Source: Nocardioides mangrovi (lineage in GTDB: Bacteria > Actinomycetota > Actinomycetes > Propionibacteriales > Nocardioidaceae). Taken from it: a stretch of 64,000 bases of DNA. Of this stretch, positions 27,900 through 36,953 are shown piece after piece; the first letter of the stretch is position 1; each line of letters begins with the position of its first letter. The notes beneath the pieces were generated by a model. It saw only the letters and a program-made list of their open reading frames with translations, was not told where the DNA came from and did not search any database. The stretch is taken from contig NZ_JAIQZJ010000001.1 in assembly GCF_020073815.1 (NCBI RefSeq), forward strand, positions 558,001 to 622,000. The letters run 5' to 3'. The position numbers and the translations under genes were made by a program.

Positions 27900-28472
27900 C
27901 TACCGGGTCGCGGCGGGTGACTCGGCGTACCAGAGCGTGGTCTCGCCGTAGCGACGCGAGCGCACCTCGGCGAACCCCTCCGGCCAGACCGGCTCGGGGC
28001 TGCGCGCCGACCGCTCGACGACCACCAGCGCGCCCGGGACCAGCCACTCGTGCTCGGCCAGGGCGGCGAGGTCGGCGGCGAGCTCGGGCTCGGTGAGCGG
28101 GTAGGGCGGGTCGAGGAAGGCGATGTCGTAGGGCGCGCTCGGGGTCTTGCGGAGCGTCGGCGCGACGCCTGCGGCGACGACGTCGGCCCGGGCGAAGCCG
28201 ATGGTCCGGGCGTTGGTGGAGACCAGCGCGGCGGTGCGCCGGTCCTGCTCGACGAGGGTGACGACCCCGGCCCCGCGCGACCACGCCTCGAGACCGACCG
28301 CACCCGACCCGGCGTACAGGTCGAGGAAGCGGAGCTCGGACAGCGAGCCGCACCACGCCTCGATCGCGGAGAAGAGCGCCTCGCGGACGCGGTCGCTGGT
28401 GGGCCGGGTCGCGGCGCCCCGCGGGGTGGCCAGACGCCGTCCGCCGGCGCTGCCGCCGATGATCCGGGTCAC
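27900..28472 (-). CDS. rsmD: 16S rRNA (guanine-N2) methyltransferase
   Basis: This 190-residue SAM-dependent methyltransferase modifies G966 of 16S rRNA (E. coli numbering) in the small subunit. Motif I is FLDLYAGSGAVGLEA, and the catalytic N/DPPY motif appears as FLDPPYPL. The N-terminus TRIIGGSAGGRRL is typical of RsmD. The start GTG 28472 overlaps the recG stop as GTGA, so translation is coupled. A Thr-Arg tail ends 21 bases before coaD. Confidence 0.95.
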   Translation of the reverse strand: MTRIIGGSAGGRRLATPRGAATRPTSDRVREALFSAIEAWCGSLSELRFLDLYAGSGAVGLEAWSRGAGVVTLVEQDRRTAALVSTNARTIGFARADVVAAGVAPTLRKTPSAPYDIAFLDPPYPLTEPELAADLAALAEHEWLVPGALVVVERSARSPEPVWPEGFAEVRSRRYGETTLWYAESPAATR

Positions 28473-30703
28473 GACTTGTCCATGAAGTCGGCCTGGACGG
28501 AGGCCTCGAGGCGCGCGACCTCGGCGGCGAGCCCGGGCGCCTGGGCGAGGTCGGCGTCGGCGTCGAGGAGCGCGCCGGCGGCCTCGCGGGCCTGCACGAT
28601 CGTCTTCTCGTCACGGAGCACGCGGAGATTCTGCAGCCCCGAGCGGTAGCCCGACTGCGACTTCCCCAGAACATCTCCCTCGCGACGCTGCTCGAGGTCG
28701 ACCCGGCTGAGCTCGAAGCCGTCCGTCGTGGCGGCGACCGCGTCGAGCCGCTCCCGCGCCGGGGTGGCGGCCTCGGCGCGGGAGACGAGAAGGCACAGGC
28801 CCGGCAGGCCGCCCCGGCCGACCCGGCCGCGCAGCTGGTGGAGCTGGGAGACGCCGAAGCGGTCGGCGTCGAGGAGCACCATCGTGGTCGCGTTGGCGAC
28901 GTCGACGCCGACCTCGATGACGGTCGTGGAGACCAGGACGTCGACCTCGCCCGCGGCGTACGCACGCATCACGCGGTCCTTGTCCTCCGGCGCCATCCGG
29001 CCGTGGAGACGCTCGACCCGCAGGCCCTCGAGCGGACCGGACGCGAGCTGCTCGACCACCTCCTCGACGGCGGCGAGACCGCCGGTCGGGGCGTCGCGGG
29101 TGACCGGGTTGTCGTCCTCGTCGAGGTCGAGCTGGTCGGTCTCGCCCTGCTCCTGCTCGTCGCCGGTGATGCGCGGGCAGACGACGTAGGCCTGGTGCCC
29201 CTTGGCGACCTCCTCCCGCACCCGCTCCCACACCCGACCGAACCAGGTCGGCTGCTCCGCGAGCGGCACGACCGTCGTCTGGATCGGCGCCCTGCCCGCC
29301 GGAAGCTCGGTGAGCGTGGAGATCTCCAGATCGCCGAAGACGGTCATCGCGACGGTGCGCGGGATCGGGGTGGCGGTCATGACGAGCACGTGCGGCGGCG
29401 CTCCTGCCTTGTCGGTGAGCGCTGCCCGCTGCTCGACCCCGAAGCGGTGCTGCTCGTCGACGACGACCAGGCCGAGGTCGGCGAAGATCACCTTCTCCTC
29501 GAGCAGGGCGTGGGTGCCGATGACGATGCCGGCCTCCCCCGTGGCGATCCGCGACATCGGCGCGGTGCGCTGGGCCTTCGTCATCGAGCCGGTGAGGAGC
29601 TCGACGTTGGTGGCGTCGGCCGCACCGCCGAGCATGCCACCGGACGCGAGGTCGCCGAGCATCGCGGTGATCGAGCGGTGGTGCTGCTGGGCGAGCACCT
29701 CGGTGGGGGCGAGCAGCGCGGCCTGGCCCCCGGAGTCGACGACGCGGATCATCGCCCGGAGCGCGACGAGGGTCTTGCCGGAGCCGACCTCGCCCTGGAG
29801 GAGGCGGTTCATCGGGTGGTCCTGGGCCAGGTCGGCCTCGATCTCCGCGCCGATCTCGCGCTGCCCGGCGGTGAGCTCGAAGGGGAGCCGCTCGTCGAAC
29901 GCGGCGAGCAGCCCACCCCCGCCGGTGCGGGACCGGGCGCCGAGGGCGTGCACCTCGCGGCGGCGCCGGGCGAGCACGAGCTGGGTGACCAGCGCCTCCT
30001 CGAACCGGAAGCGCTGCTGGGCCCGGGTGATCTCGGCGTAGTCGTTCGGCGCGTGGATCAGCTCCAGCGCACGCCGGGCGTCGAGGAGGTCGTAGCGCTC
30101 CCGGACCTCGGCGGGCAGGAGGTCCGGCACGTCGTCGACGACCGTGAGCGCGAACGCGATGGCCTTCTGGAGGTCCCACGAGTCGACGCTCTTGGTGAGT
30201 GGGTAGATCGGGTAGAAGGCGCGCAGGGCGTCCAGGGACAGCTCGGCGAGGTCCTCGCCGCCGTCGCCGAAGAGCACCATCTGCGGGTTGGTGAGCTGCC
30301 AGGTGCTGCGGAACCGGCCGACCTTGCCGAGGAAGATCCCGCGCCGGCCCTCCGCCAACCGGCGCTGGTTCCACTCCGCGACGCCGCGCGACTTGGCGAA
30401 GAAGGACATCTGGAGCCGGGCGCCGTCGGCGTACACCTCGGTCTCGACGCGGTAGGCCGTGCGGCCGGTGCGGCGGTCGTTGTAGGGCTTGAGCTCGGGC
30501 TCGCCGAGCCGGCCCGAGATGGTGAGCATCTCCCCCTCGTGCAGACCGTCGACGCGGGTCAGCTCGCCGGTGCGGATGTAGCGGCGCGGGAAGTGGTGGA
30601 GCAGGTCGCCGACGGTCCTGATGCCGAGCCGTTCCTCGATGGCGTCGCTCTTCTTCTTGTGGTCCCCCAGGACGGCGCCGACGGGCGAGTCGAGACCGAT
30701 CAC
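28469..30703 (-). CDS. recG: ATP-dependent DNA helicase RecG
   Basis: This 744-residue helicase reverses stalled forks and moves Holliday junctions. The N-terminal wedge/OB domain includes LLHHFPRRYIRTGELTRV. Helicase motif I is GEVGSGKTLVAL (about residue 303) and motif II reads VVDEQHRFG (about 416), followed by MTATPIPRT. Motifs IV to VI are in the C-terminal half (TTVIEVGVDV and LHQLRGRVGRG). An acidic insert between motifs III and IV (QEQGETDQLDLDEDDNP) is longer than in E. coli. The start is GTG 30703, 13 bases behind the fakA-like gene. Its stop overlaps rsmD. Confidence 0.96.
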   Translation of the reverse strand: MIGLDSPVGAVLGDHKKKSDAIEERLGIRTVGDLLHHFPRRYIRTGELTRVDGLHEGEMLTISGRLGEPELKPYNDRRTGRTAYRVETEVYADGARLQMSFFAKSRGVAEWNQRRLAEGRRGIFLGKVGRFRSTWQLTNPQMVLFGDGGEDLAELSLDALRAFYPIYPLTKSVDSWDLQKAIAFALTVVDDVPDLLPAEVRERYDLLDARRALELIHAPNDYAEITRAQQRFRFEEALVTQLVLARRRREVHALGARSRTGGGGLLAAFDERLPFELTAGQREIGAEIEADLAQDHPMNRLLQGEVGSGKTLVALRAMIRVVDSGGQAALLAPTEVLAQQHHRSITAMLGDLASGGMLGGAADATNVELLTGSMTKAQRTAPMSRIATGEAGIVIGTHALLEEKVIFADLGLVVVDEQHRFGVEQRAALTDKAGAPPHVLVMTATPIPRTVAMTVFGDLEISTLTELPAGRAPIQTTVVPLAEQPTWFGRVWERVREEVAKGHQAYVVCPRITGDEQEQGETDQLDLDEDDNPVTRDAPTGGLAAVEEVVEQLASGPLEGLRVERLHGRMAPEDKDRVMRAYAAGEVDVLVSTTVIEVGVDVANATTMVLLDADRFGVSQLHQLRGRVGRGGLPGLCLLVSRAEAATPARERLDAVAATTDGFELSRVDLEQRREGDVLGKSQSGYRSGLQNLRVLRDEKTIVQAREAAGALLDADADLAQAPGLAAEVARLEASVQADFMDKS

Positions 30704-30716
30704 CGTGCGCGCCCCC

Positions 30717-32381
30717 TCACTCGACCGACATCAGGAGCGGGTAGCGCTCCTGGCCACCGTCGTACACCACGACGTCGACAGCCGGGTGACGGTCCTCGAC
30801 CCAGCCGGCGCAGCGGGTGGCCAGCGACCCCTCGGCGTCCTCGCCGCCCGCGACGATCGTGACCAGCTCGCCACCGCCGCCGAGGAGGCGGTCGAGCACG
30901 TCGACGGCGACGGCGTACAGGTCGGAGCCGACGACGGCGAAGTCGCCCGCGACGACGCCGAGGACGTCGCCGGGCTCGCACGGGCCGGCCATCGTCATCG
31001 CCTGCCGCGCCGCGACTGTGACGGCGCCCTGGCGCGCGTGCCGGGCGGTGGCGGTCATCTCGAGGACGTCCTGGGCGAAGGCGCGGCCGGGCTCGTGCAC
31101 GGCGATCGCGGCCAGTCCGGTGACCTGGGCCTCGGTGGGGATCACGGCCACGCGGACGGCGCCGTCGGCGTCGGCCTCGGCGGTCCGGGCGGCGATCTCG
31201 GCCACGCGCATCGAGTCGGGGTCGTTGGGCAGCACGATCACCTCGGCGGCGGCGCACTCGGTGATCGCGGCGAGCACCTCCCCGGTCGACGGACGCCGGC
31301 CGGGGCCGCCGTCGACGACCACGGCGCCGGCCTCCTCGAAGAGCGCGCGCAGGCCGGGACCGGCGGCGACCGCGACCACCCGACGGCCCACGCGCGTCGC
31401 GGCCGGGCGCCGGCGCGCCTCCTCCACCTGCTCGGCGAAGTGGGTGACCCGGATCCGGTAGGGGCGGCCGGCGACGATGCCGGCCTCGATCGCGGCGCCG
31501 ACGTCGTCGACATGCACGTGGACGTTCCAGAGGCCGTCGCCGCCGACGACCACGAGGGAGTCGCCGAGGCCCGCGAGGGTCGACCGGAGGCCGGGGACGG
31601 CCGCGTCGTCGGCGTCGAGGAGGTACATCACCTCGTACGCGGGCCCGTCGGGACTCAGGTCGCCCTCGGTCGCCTGCTGCGGGATCGGGATGTGCCGGCT
31701 GCCGATCGGCGAGGTGACCGGGCTGGGGCGGCGCCCCGTGAGGACGGTCTCGGCGGCGTCGAGGATCACGCTGACCCCGCGTCCGCCGGCGTCGACCACG
31801 CCCGCCTCGGCCAGGGCCGGCAGCTGCTCGGGCGTGCGGGCGAGCGCCTCGCGGGCGCCGGCGGCCGCGGCGGTGAAGACGTCGCGCGCCCGCGCCCTCG
31901 GCGCCGCGGCGGCGACGGCGGCCGCCTCGCTGGCGGCCCGGGTGACGGTGAGCATCGTGCCCTCGACCGGCGTACCGACGGCGGCATAGCTGGCCTCGGT
32001 CGCGCTGCGGAGCGCGTCGGCCATCACCTGGGCGTTGCGCTCGTCGGGACGTGCGGCGGAGATCCGGCGGACGATCGCACCGAGCATCTCGCTGAGGATC
32101 ACCCCGGAGTTGCCGCGGGCGCCGAGCAGCGCCCCGCGGGCGAAGGCCGTCAGCGCGGGCCCGAGCTCTGCCCCCGGGTCCCCACCCGTCTGCTCCCGCA
32201 CGGCGTCGCGGGCGGCGGAGACGGTGAGGAACATGTTGGTGCCGGTGTCGCCGTCGGGCACCGGGTAGACGTTGAGGGCGTCGATCTCCTCACGCGCGCC
32301 GGCGAGCGCGTCGGTGGCGATGTCCACGAACCGGAGGACCACCCCTAGAGTGATCGCACCGCTACGGGGGGTCGCCTCCAT
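30717..32381 (-). CDS. DAK2 domain/FakA-like fatty acid kinase subunit
   Basis: This 554-residue protein of the YloV/FakA type has an N-terminal DhaL (DAK2) ATP-binding domain with NVYPVPDGDTGTNMF and RGALLGARGNSGVILSE, where the Asp residues bind magnesium-ATP. A middle domain includes YEVMYLLDADD and NVHVHVDD. The C-terminal domain ends VVYDGGQERYPLLMSVE. In firmicutes FakA phosphorylates fatty acids held by FakB; no FakB (DegV) gene is in the window. The fusion lies next to recG in many bacteria. I chose ATG 32381, preceded by TAGGGT 8 bases upstream and without a Shine-Dalgarno sequence. Confidence 0.9.
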   Translation of the reverse strand: MEATPRSGAITLGVVLRFVDIATDALAGAREEIDALNVYPVPDGDTGTNMFLTVSAARDAVREQTGGDPGAELGPALTAFARGALLGARGNSGVILSEMLGAIVRRISAARPDERNAQVMADALRSATEASYAAVGTPVEGTMLTVTRAASEAAAVAAAAPRARARDVFTAAAAGAREALARTPEQLPALAEAGVVDAGGRGVSVILDAAETVLTGRRPSPVTSPIGSRHIPIPQQATEGDLSPDGPAYEVMYLLDADDAAVPGLRSTLAGLGDSLVVVGGDGLWNVHVHVDDVGAAIEAGIVAGRPYRIRVTHFAEQVEEARRRPAATRVGRRVVAVAAGPGLRALFEEAGAVVVDGGPGRRPSTGEVLAAITECAAAEVIVLPNDPDSMRVAEIAARTAEADADGAVRVAVIPTEAQVTGLAAIAVHEPGRAFAQDVLEMTATARHARQGAVTVAARQAMTMAGPCEPGDVLGVVAGDFAVVGSDLYAVAVDVLDRLLGGGGELVTIVAGGEDAEGSLATRCAGWVEDRHPAVDVVVYDGGQERYPLLMSVE

Positions 32382-32501
32382 GACGCCGAACCCTAGTGGC
32401 CGCTGCTCGATTTCGGGCTCGGGGTGGGCATCGGATACTCTTGTGCGGTTGCCCGCCCAGCGGGCCCTTCGTTCTGATCCCGATCGTTCCAGGAGTACAC
32501 G

Positions 32502-32687
32502 GTGGCTGCCGTCTGCGACATCTGCGCCAAGAAGCCCGGCTTCGGCAACAACCGACCGTGGTCGCGCAAGATCACGAAGCGTCGCTTCGACCCCAACATC
32601 CAGCGCGTCCGGGCGACCGTCAACGGCACCCCGAAGCGTCTCAACGTGTGCACCGGCTGCCTCAAGGCCGGCAAGGTCACTCGCTGA
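32502..32687 (+). CDS. rpmB: ribosomal protein L28
   Basis: This 61-residue large-subunit protein has N-terminus AAVCDICAKKPGFGNN and core RFDPNIQRVRATVNGTPKRLNVCTGCL. The two Cys pairs (CDIC and CTGC) mark the zinc-containing version. The start is GTG 32502, preceded by CAGGAG. GATACT about 65 bases upstream could be the -10 of its promoter, shared back-to-back with the divergent fakA-like gene. A clear terminator follows 19 bases after the stop. Confidence 0.96.
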   Translation: MAAVCDICAKKPGFGNNRPWSRKITKRRFDPNIQRVRATVNGTPKRLNVCTGCLKAGKVTR

Positions 32688-32706
32688 CCTGAGCACTCTC
32701 CGCTGA

Positions 32707-32734
32707 GGCCCCGACCATCCGGTCGGGGCCTTTT
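32707..32734 (+). terminator. rho-independent terminator of rpmB
   Basis: Perfect 10-bp arms GGCCCCGACC and GGTCGGGGCC around ATCC are followed by TTTT. This is the only hairpin in the window with a proper T-tract on the sense strand of the preceding gene. Confidence 0.9.
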
Positions 32735-32829
32735 GCATGCCTCCAGGCCACCGGCGCCCAGCCCCCCGCTCGTCCGGCATCGTGCCTCGGGTCGTCCCAC
32801 GAGTCGCACCCGTTGCGCTCGTCAGCCAG

Positions 32830-32896
32830 AACCCGCCCGACGCGCCGGTCGTCCTCGGCGTGTCGGGCGGGTTTCCCCGGGCAGCCGGGGAAACCC
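32830..32896. terminator. two overlapping hairpins downstream of thiL
   Basis: One hairpin has 12-bp arms AACCCGCCCGAC (32830-32841) and GTCGGGCGGGTT (32862-32873). The second has arms GGGTTTCCCCGG (32869-32880) and CCGGGGAAACCC (32885-32896) around a 4-base loop. They share GGGTT and cannot form together. They follow thiL on the minus strand and probably end its transcript. Confidence 0.7.
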
Positions 32897-32910
32897 GCTG
32901 CGGCGACGTC

Positions 32911-33861
32911 TCAGAAGTGGGTCCAGCCGGTGGGGCCGTCGTACGCCGCTCCGTCGACGGTGACGCCCTCCCCCTCGGCGACCGCGCCGATCACCGACCA
33001 GCCGTCGGGGACGGCGGCGACGTCCGGGAAGGTCGCGAGCAGGGCGTGGTCGTCGCCGCCGCCGAGGATGAAGCTGACCGGGTCGGCGTTGACCGCGGCG
33101 CCGACGGCGTGCAGGGGCTCGGGCACGTCGAACGCCGCCGCGTGCACGTCGATCGCGACGGCGGAGTCGGCGGCGAGGTGGCCGGCCTCGGCCAGGAGGC
33201 CGTCGGAGACGTCGATCATGGAGGTCGCACCGGCCTCGGCGGCCAGCCGGCCCGCGTCGTACGGCGGCGCCGGGCGCCGGTAGGCCTCGACGAGGACCCG
33301 CGGGGACCGGAAGCCGCGACCGAGGACCGCGAGGCCGCCGGCGGCCCAGCCCTGGCGCCCGCAGAGCGCGAGCACGTCGCCGGGGCGTGCGCCGGAGCGC
33401 AGCACCGGGGCTTCGGTGACGGCGCCGAGCACGGTCACGGCGACCACGATCTCCGAGGAGCGGGTGAGGTCGCCGCCGACGACGCTTGCGCCGACCAGCG
33501 CGCACTCGTCGGCGAACCCGCGGGCGAAGTCGATCGCCCAGGCGGCGGGCAGGTCCCCGGGCGCGCCGAGGCCGACGGTCAGGGAGGTAGCCCGCCCACC
33601 CATCGCGTTGATGTCGGAGAGGTTCTGCGCGGCGGCCCGGTGGCCGACGTCCTCCGCGGAGGCCCAGTCGCGGCGGAAGTGGCGCCCCTCGACCATGAGG
33701 TCGGTGGAGACCACCACGTGCCCGCTCCGCACGCGGAGCACGGCGGCGTCGTCACCGGGCCCCACCAGCACCTGCTCCCCCTGCGGGAACAGCCCGACGA
33801 GCTCGGAGATCAGGGCGAACTCGCCGACGTCGGCAAGCGTGGCGTCTGGGGCGATCGGCAT
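32911..33861 (-). CDS. thiL: thiamine-monophosphate kinase
   Basis: This 316-residue ATP-dependent kinase converts thiamine phosphate to the active diphosphate. It has the PurM-like fold with the metal/ATP site GPGDDAAVLRV near residue 35, STDLMVEGRHFRRDW, ANLSDINAMGG-like AQNLSDINAMGG, and the second-domain motif MIDVSDGLLAEAGHLA. The terminal GGGDDHALL block completes the family pattern. The start is ATG 33861. It is divergent from the RAM-domain gene and stands alone on its strand, with strong hairpins after the stop. Confidence 0.95.
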   Translation of the reverse strand: MPIAPDATLADVGEFALISELVGLFPQGEQVLVGPGDDAAVLRVRSGHVVVSTDLMVEGRHFRRDWASAEDVGHRAAAQNLSDINAMGGRATSLTVGLGAPGDLPAAWAIDFARGFADECALVGASVVGGDLTRSSEIVVAVTVLGAVTEAPVLRSGARPGDVLALCGRQGWAAGGLAVLGRGFRSPRVLVEAYRRPAPPYDAGRLAAEAGATSMIDVSDGLLAEAGHLAADSAVAIDVHAAAFDVPEPLHAVGAAVNADPVSFILGGGDDHALLATFPDVAAVPDGWSVIGAVAEGEGVTVDGAAYDGPTGWTHF

Positions 33862-33961
33862 GAGGCCATCCCACCAGATGACGGGCCCACTACCTCACGG
33901 TAGGTTGGCCGTCACAAGCACGACACATGCCCGACCAGAACTAACCAGCAGGGAGAGCACG

Positions 33962-34198
33962 ATGGTCGTCCAGGCGTACATCCTGATCCAGACCGACGTC
34001 GGCAAGGCCGCCGAGGTCGCCTCGGCGATCGCCCAGGTCAAGGGCGTGACCCTGGCCGAGGACGTCACGGGTCCCTACGACGTGATCGTGCGTGCCGAGG
34101 CCCGCAATGTCGACGAGCTCGGCAAGCTGGTCGTCTCGAAGGTCCAGAACCTCGACGGCATCACCCGCACGCTCACCTGCCCGGTCGTGCACATCTGA
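33962..34198 (+). CDS. stand-alone Lrp/AsnC ligand-binding (RAM) domain protein
   Basis: This 78-residue protein consists only of the effector-binding domain of Lrp/AsnC regulators, without a helix-turn-helix. The pattern QAYILIQTDVGKAAEVASAI, then GPYDVIVRAEARNVDELG and a closing TRTLTCPVVHI, matches the RAM fold. Such proteins assemble into rings and may bind amino acids or modulate full-length regulators; no partner is visible here. The start ATG 33962 follows GGGAGA. The DUF3515 gene begins 2 bases after its stop, so the two form an operon. Confidence 0.88.
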   Translation: MVVQAYILIQTDVGKAAEVASAIAQVKGVTLAEDVTGPYDVIVRAEARNVDELGKLVVSKVQNLDGITRTLTCPVVHI

Positions 34199-34200
34199 CC

Positions 34201-34689
34201 GTGCCAGCGCGCGTACGCCGACGCCCCGCCTCCGTCTGGACGCGGGGCGTCGTCGTGTGCGCCGTGCTGCTCGGGGCGTCAGGCTGCGACAGCGGGCCAC
34301 CGGAGATCGATCGACCCGACCTCCCGGCCGCCCAGGACACCGCGTGCAGGGACATCGTGACCGGACTGCCCGCCACCCTCGACGGCGAGAAGTCGACGGA
34401 GGTCACTGGCGCGACGGCGTACGGCGCCGCATGGGGAGATCCCGCGATCGTGCTGACCTGCGGGGTCGGCGCCGTCGACCTGACCGACGTACCGAAGTGC
34501 ACGACGGTGAACGGCCTCGACTGGATCGTGCAGGAGTCGGACGACCACACCACGTTCACCACCGACGGGAGGCGGCCTCGGGTGCAGGTGGTCGTGCCCG
34601 ACGACTACGACGAGCCGGCCGGGCTGCTCACCGGGCTCACCGACGTCGTGCGTGACCACTCCAGGGTCGAGGACCGCTGCCTCGCCTGA
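34201..34689 (+). CDS. DUF3515 lipoprotein
   Basis: This predicted lipoprotein of 162 residues has a basic N-terminus, a hydrophobic stretch and the lipobox LLGASGC with lipidated Cys29. The mature part matches the DUF3515 pattern: AAQDTACRDIVTGLPATLDG, YGAAWGDPAIVLTCGV with paired Cys, and TVNGLDWIVQE. The family is restricted to actinobacteria and is usually found beside ddl and thiL, as here, which hints at an envelope role; the function is unknown. The start is GTG 34201, 2 bases after the RAM-domain gene. Confidence 0.85.
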   Translation: MPARVRRRPASVWTRGVVVCAVLLGASGCDSGPPEIDRPDLPAAQDTACRDIVTGLPATLDGEKSTEVTGATAYGAAWGDPAIVLTCGVGAVDLTDVPKCTTVNGLDWIVQESDDHTTFTTDGRRPRVQVVVPDDYDEPAGLLTGLTDVVRDHSRVEDRCLA

Positions 34690-34701
34690 CCGGGGCGAGG
34701 T

Positions 34702-35835
34702 TCAGCGCAGCCCGGTGTCGCGCGCCAGCGCGAGCCGGATCAGCCGGTCCACGAGCGCCGGGTAGTCGACTCCGGAGGCGGCCCACATCTGCGGGTACAT
34801 CGAGGTCGGCGTGAAGCCGGGCATCGTGTTGATCTCGTTGATCACCAGGCGGCCGTCGGGGAGCACGAAGAAGTCGACCCGGGCCAGTCCCTCGCAGCCG
34901 ACGGCCTCGAAGGCCTGGACGGAGAGCTCGCGGATCCGGGCGGTGACCTCCTCGGGCAGGTCGGCCGGGATGTCGATCTCGGTCTGCTGGTCGGGAAGGT
35001 ACTTGGCCTCGAAGTCGTAGAACTCGTGGTCGCCGCCGACCCGCAGCTCGGCCGGGAGGCTGGTCTCCGGGGTGCCGTCGAGCGCCTGCAGCACGCCGCA
35101 CTCGATCTCGCGGCCATCCGCGGCGTACGCCTCCAGCAGGACCTTGGGGTCGTAGCGCAGCGCCTCGTCGATCGCGGCGGCGAGCTCGGACGCGTCGTGC
35201 ACCTTGGAGATGCCGATGCTGGAGCCGCCGCGGGTGGGCTTGGCGAAGAGCGGGTAGCCCAGCTCGTCCGCACGCTCGCGGCAGCCGACCTCGTCCTGCT
35301 CCCACTGGCGGGCGGTCACGGTCGTCGACGGGAGCACCGGGAGGCCGGCCGCCGCCAGCACGATCTTCATGTAGGCCTTGTCCATGCTGACCGCGGAGGC
35401 CAGCACGCCGGCGCCGACGTAGCGCACCCCGGCCATCTCGAACATGCCCTGGATGGTGCCGTCCTCACCCCACGGCCCGTGCAGCAGCGGGAAGACGACG
35501 TCGACCTCGCCGAGGGTCTGCGGCGGCTGCGACGGCTCGGTGACGACCAGGTCGGTCGTGCTGGCCTCGGGCACCAGCGCGATCGTGGCGCGGTCGCCGT
35601 CGACGCTCGGCAGCCGGTCGGCGCCGGTGATCCGCAGCCGCTCCGGGTCGCCGGCCTCGAGCACCCACCGGCCGTCGGTGGCGATGCCGATCGGCACCAC
35701 GTCGTAGACGTCACGGTCGATCGCGGCGAGCACGCTGCCTGCGGTCACGCACGAGATCGCGTGCTCGCTGGACCGGCCGCCGAAGACGACGGCGACGCGG
35801 GGCTTGCGGGACGCCCGACCCGATGGGGAGTTCAT
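34702..35835 (-). CDS. ddl: D-alanine-D-alanine ligase
   Basis: This 377-residue ATP-grasp enzyme makes the D-Ala-D-Ala dipeptide for peptidoglycan stems. The N-terminal motif VAVVFGGRSSEHAISC, the LLHGPWGEDGTIQGM segment, the ATP-grasp loop FAKPTRGGSSIGISKV and the metal-site end ARVDFFVLPDGRLVINEINTMPGFT are all present. The start is ATG 35835; on its strand TAGGGT lies 7 bases before, with no ribosome binding site. It is divergent from the PLP enzyme gene with only 32 bases between the two starts, so the two promoters overlap back-to-back. It converges with the DUF3515 gene. Confidence 0.96.
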   Translation of the reverse strand: MNSPSGRASRKPRVAVVFGGRSSEHAISCVTAGSVLAAIDRDVYDVVPIGIATDGRWVLEAGDPERLRITGADRLPSVDGDRATIALVPEASTTDLVVTEPSQPPQTLGEVDVVFPLLHGPWGEDGTIQGMFEMAGVRYVGAGVLASAVSMDKAYMKIVLAAAGLPVLPSTTVTARQWEQDEVGCRERADELGYPLFAKPTRGGSSIGISKVHDASELAAAIDEALRYDPKVLLEAYAADGREIECGVLQALDGTPETSLPAELRVGGDHEFYDFEAKYLPDQQTEIDIPADLPEEVTARIRELSVQAFEAVGCEGLARVDFFVLPDGRLVINEINTMPGFTPTSMYPQMWAASGVDYPALVDRLIRLALARDTGLR

Positions 35836-35842
35836 CGGCACG

Positions 35843-35860
35843 ACCCTATCCACCTAGCCT
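35843..35860. promoter_or_regulatory. back-to-back leaderless promoters
   Basis: On the minus strand TAGGGT (35848-35843) is 7 bases before ATG of ddl. On the plus strand TAGCCT (35855-35860) is 7 bases before ATG 35868. Only 32 bases separate the two start codons, which leaves no room for a leader on either side. Confidence 0.6.
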
Positions 35861-35867
35861 TGCGCCC

Positions 35868-36944
35868 ATGCCCGAGGACTCGCGTGATCTGCGCCCCGCC
35901 ACACTCGCCGTGACCACCGGCCGGCCGCCGCACGAGCCGGACCAGCCGCTCAACCACCCGCTGATGATGGCGTCGACGTACGTCGCGGGCGGCGACCGGG
36001 AGTACGGCCGCTACGGCAACCCGACCTGGAGCGCGTTCGAGGACACGCTCGGGGCGCTGGAGGGTGGTCGCGCGCTCGCGTTCTCCACGGGTATGGCCGC
36101 GACCACGACGGTCCTCGACCTGGTCGGCCACGACGCGCTCGTGGTGGCGCCCGCGCACTCCTACACGGGCACGCTCCTCGAGCTCGCCGACCTGGAGAGC
36201 CGCGGCCGGATCCGCACGAAGCTCGTCGACATCACCGACACCGAGGCCGTGGTGGCGGCGGTCGAGGACGCCGCACTGGTGTGGTTCGAGTCCCCCACGA
36301 ACCCCGCGCTCGAGCTCGCCGACATCGCGGCGATCAGCGAGGCCGCGCACGCGGCCGGCGCGTACGTCGTCGTCGACAACACCTTCGCGACGCCGATCAA
36401 CCAGCGGCCGCTGACGATGGGCGCCGACATCGTCGTCCACTCGGCCACCAAGTACCTCGCCGGCCACAGCGACGCCCTCCTCGGCGCCGTCGTCACGGCG
36501 AACGACGAGCTCTACGCCGTGCTCAAGGGCCGTCGCGACCTGCTCGGGGCTGTCCCGGGCACGCTCGAGGCGTGGCTGGCCGCCCGTGGCCTGCGCACGC
36601 TGCACCTGCGGGTCGAGCGCGCCCAGCAGAACGCCGCGGAGCTGGTCCGCCGGCTCGGCGGTCACCCGGCGCTCTCCGAGGTCCGCTACCCCGGCTTCGG
36701 CGCGATCGTGTCGATCGTGCTCACGAAGGGTGAGCTCTCGGCCGACCTGCTGTGCCGGACCACCGAGCTCTGGGTGCACGCCACGTCCCTGGGTGGCGTC
36801 GAGTCGACGCTGGAGCGCCGTCGGCGCTGGAAGGCCGAGCCGCGGACCATCCCCGAGGGCCTGGTCCGCCTCTCCGTGGGCGTCGAGGACGTCGAGGACC
36901 TCTGGGCCGACCTCGAGCAGGCGCTGGCGCCGCTCGGCGACTGA
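35868..36944 (+). CDS. cystathionine gamma-synthase/lyase family PLP enzyme
   Basis: This 358-residue enzyme of the Cys/Met metabolism PLP family has the N-terminal active-site Tyr/Arg stretch REYGRYGNPTW and the phosphate-binding FSTGMAAT. The cofactor Asp lies in VVDNTFATP, and the Lys that holds PLP is in HSATKYLAGH (about residue 195). Late signatures are WVHATSLGGVESTLERR and GLVRLSVGVED. Family members make or split cystathionine or related thioethers; synthase and lyase cannot be separated here. It is slightly short for the family. The start is ATG 35868 with a leaderless-type promoter. Confidence 0.88.
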   Translation: MPEDSRDLRPATLAVTTGRPPHEPDQPLNHPLMMASTYVAGGDREYGRYGNPTWSAFEDTLGALEGGRALAFSTGMAATTTVLDLVGHDALVVAPAHSYTGTLLELADLESRGRIRTKLVDITDTEAVVAAVEDAALVWFESPTNPALELADIAAISEAAHAAGAYVVVDNTFATPINQRPLTMGADIVVHSATKYLAGHSDALLGAVVTANDELYAVLKGRRDLLGAVPGTLEAWLAARGLRTLHLRVERAQQNAAELVRRLGGHPALSEVRYPGFGAIVSIVLTKGELSADLLCRTTELWVHATSLGGVESTLERRRRWKAEPRTIPEGLVRLSVGVEDVEDLWADLEQALAPLGD

Positions 36945-36953
36945 GCCGGAGCC

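Noticed and set aside
35836..35867. SAM riboswitch or T-box in front of the cystathionine enzyme
   Set aside because: The -10 hexamer is only 7 bases before the start codon, which leaves no leader that could fold.
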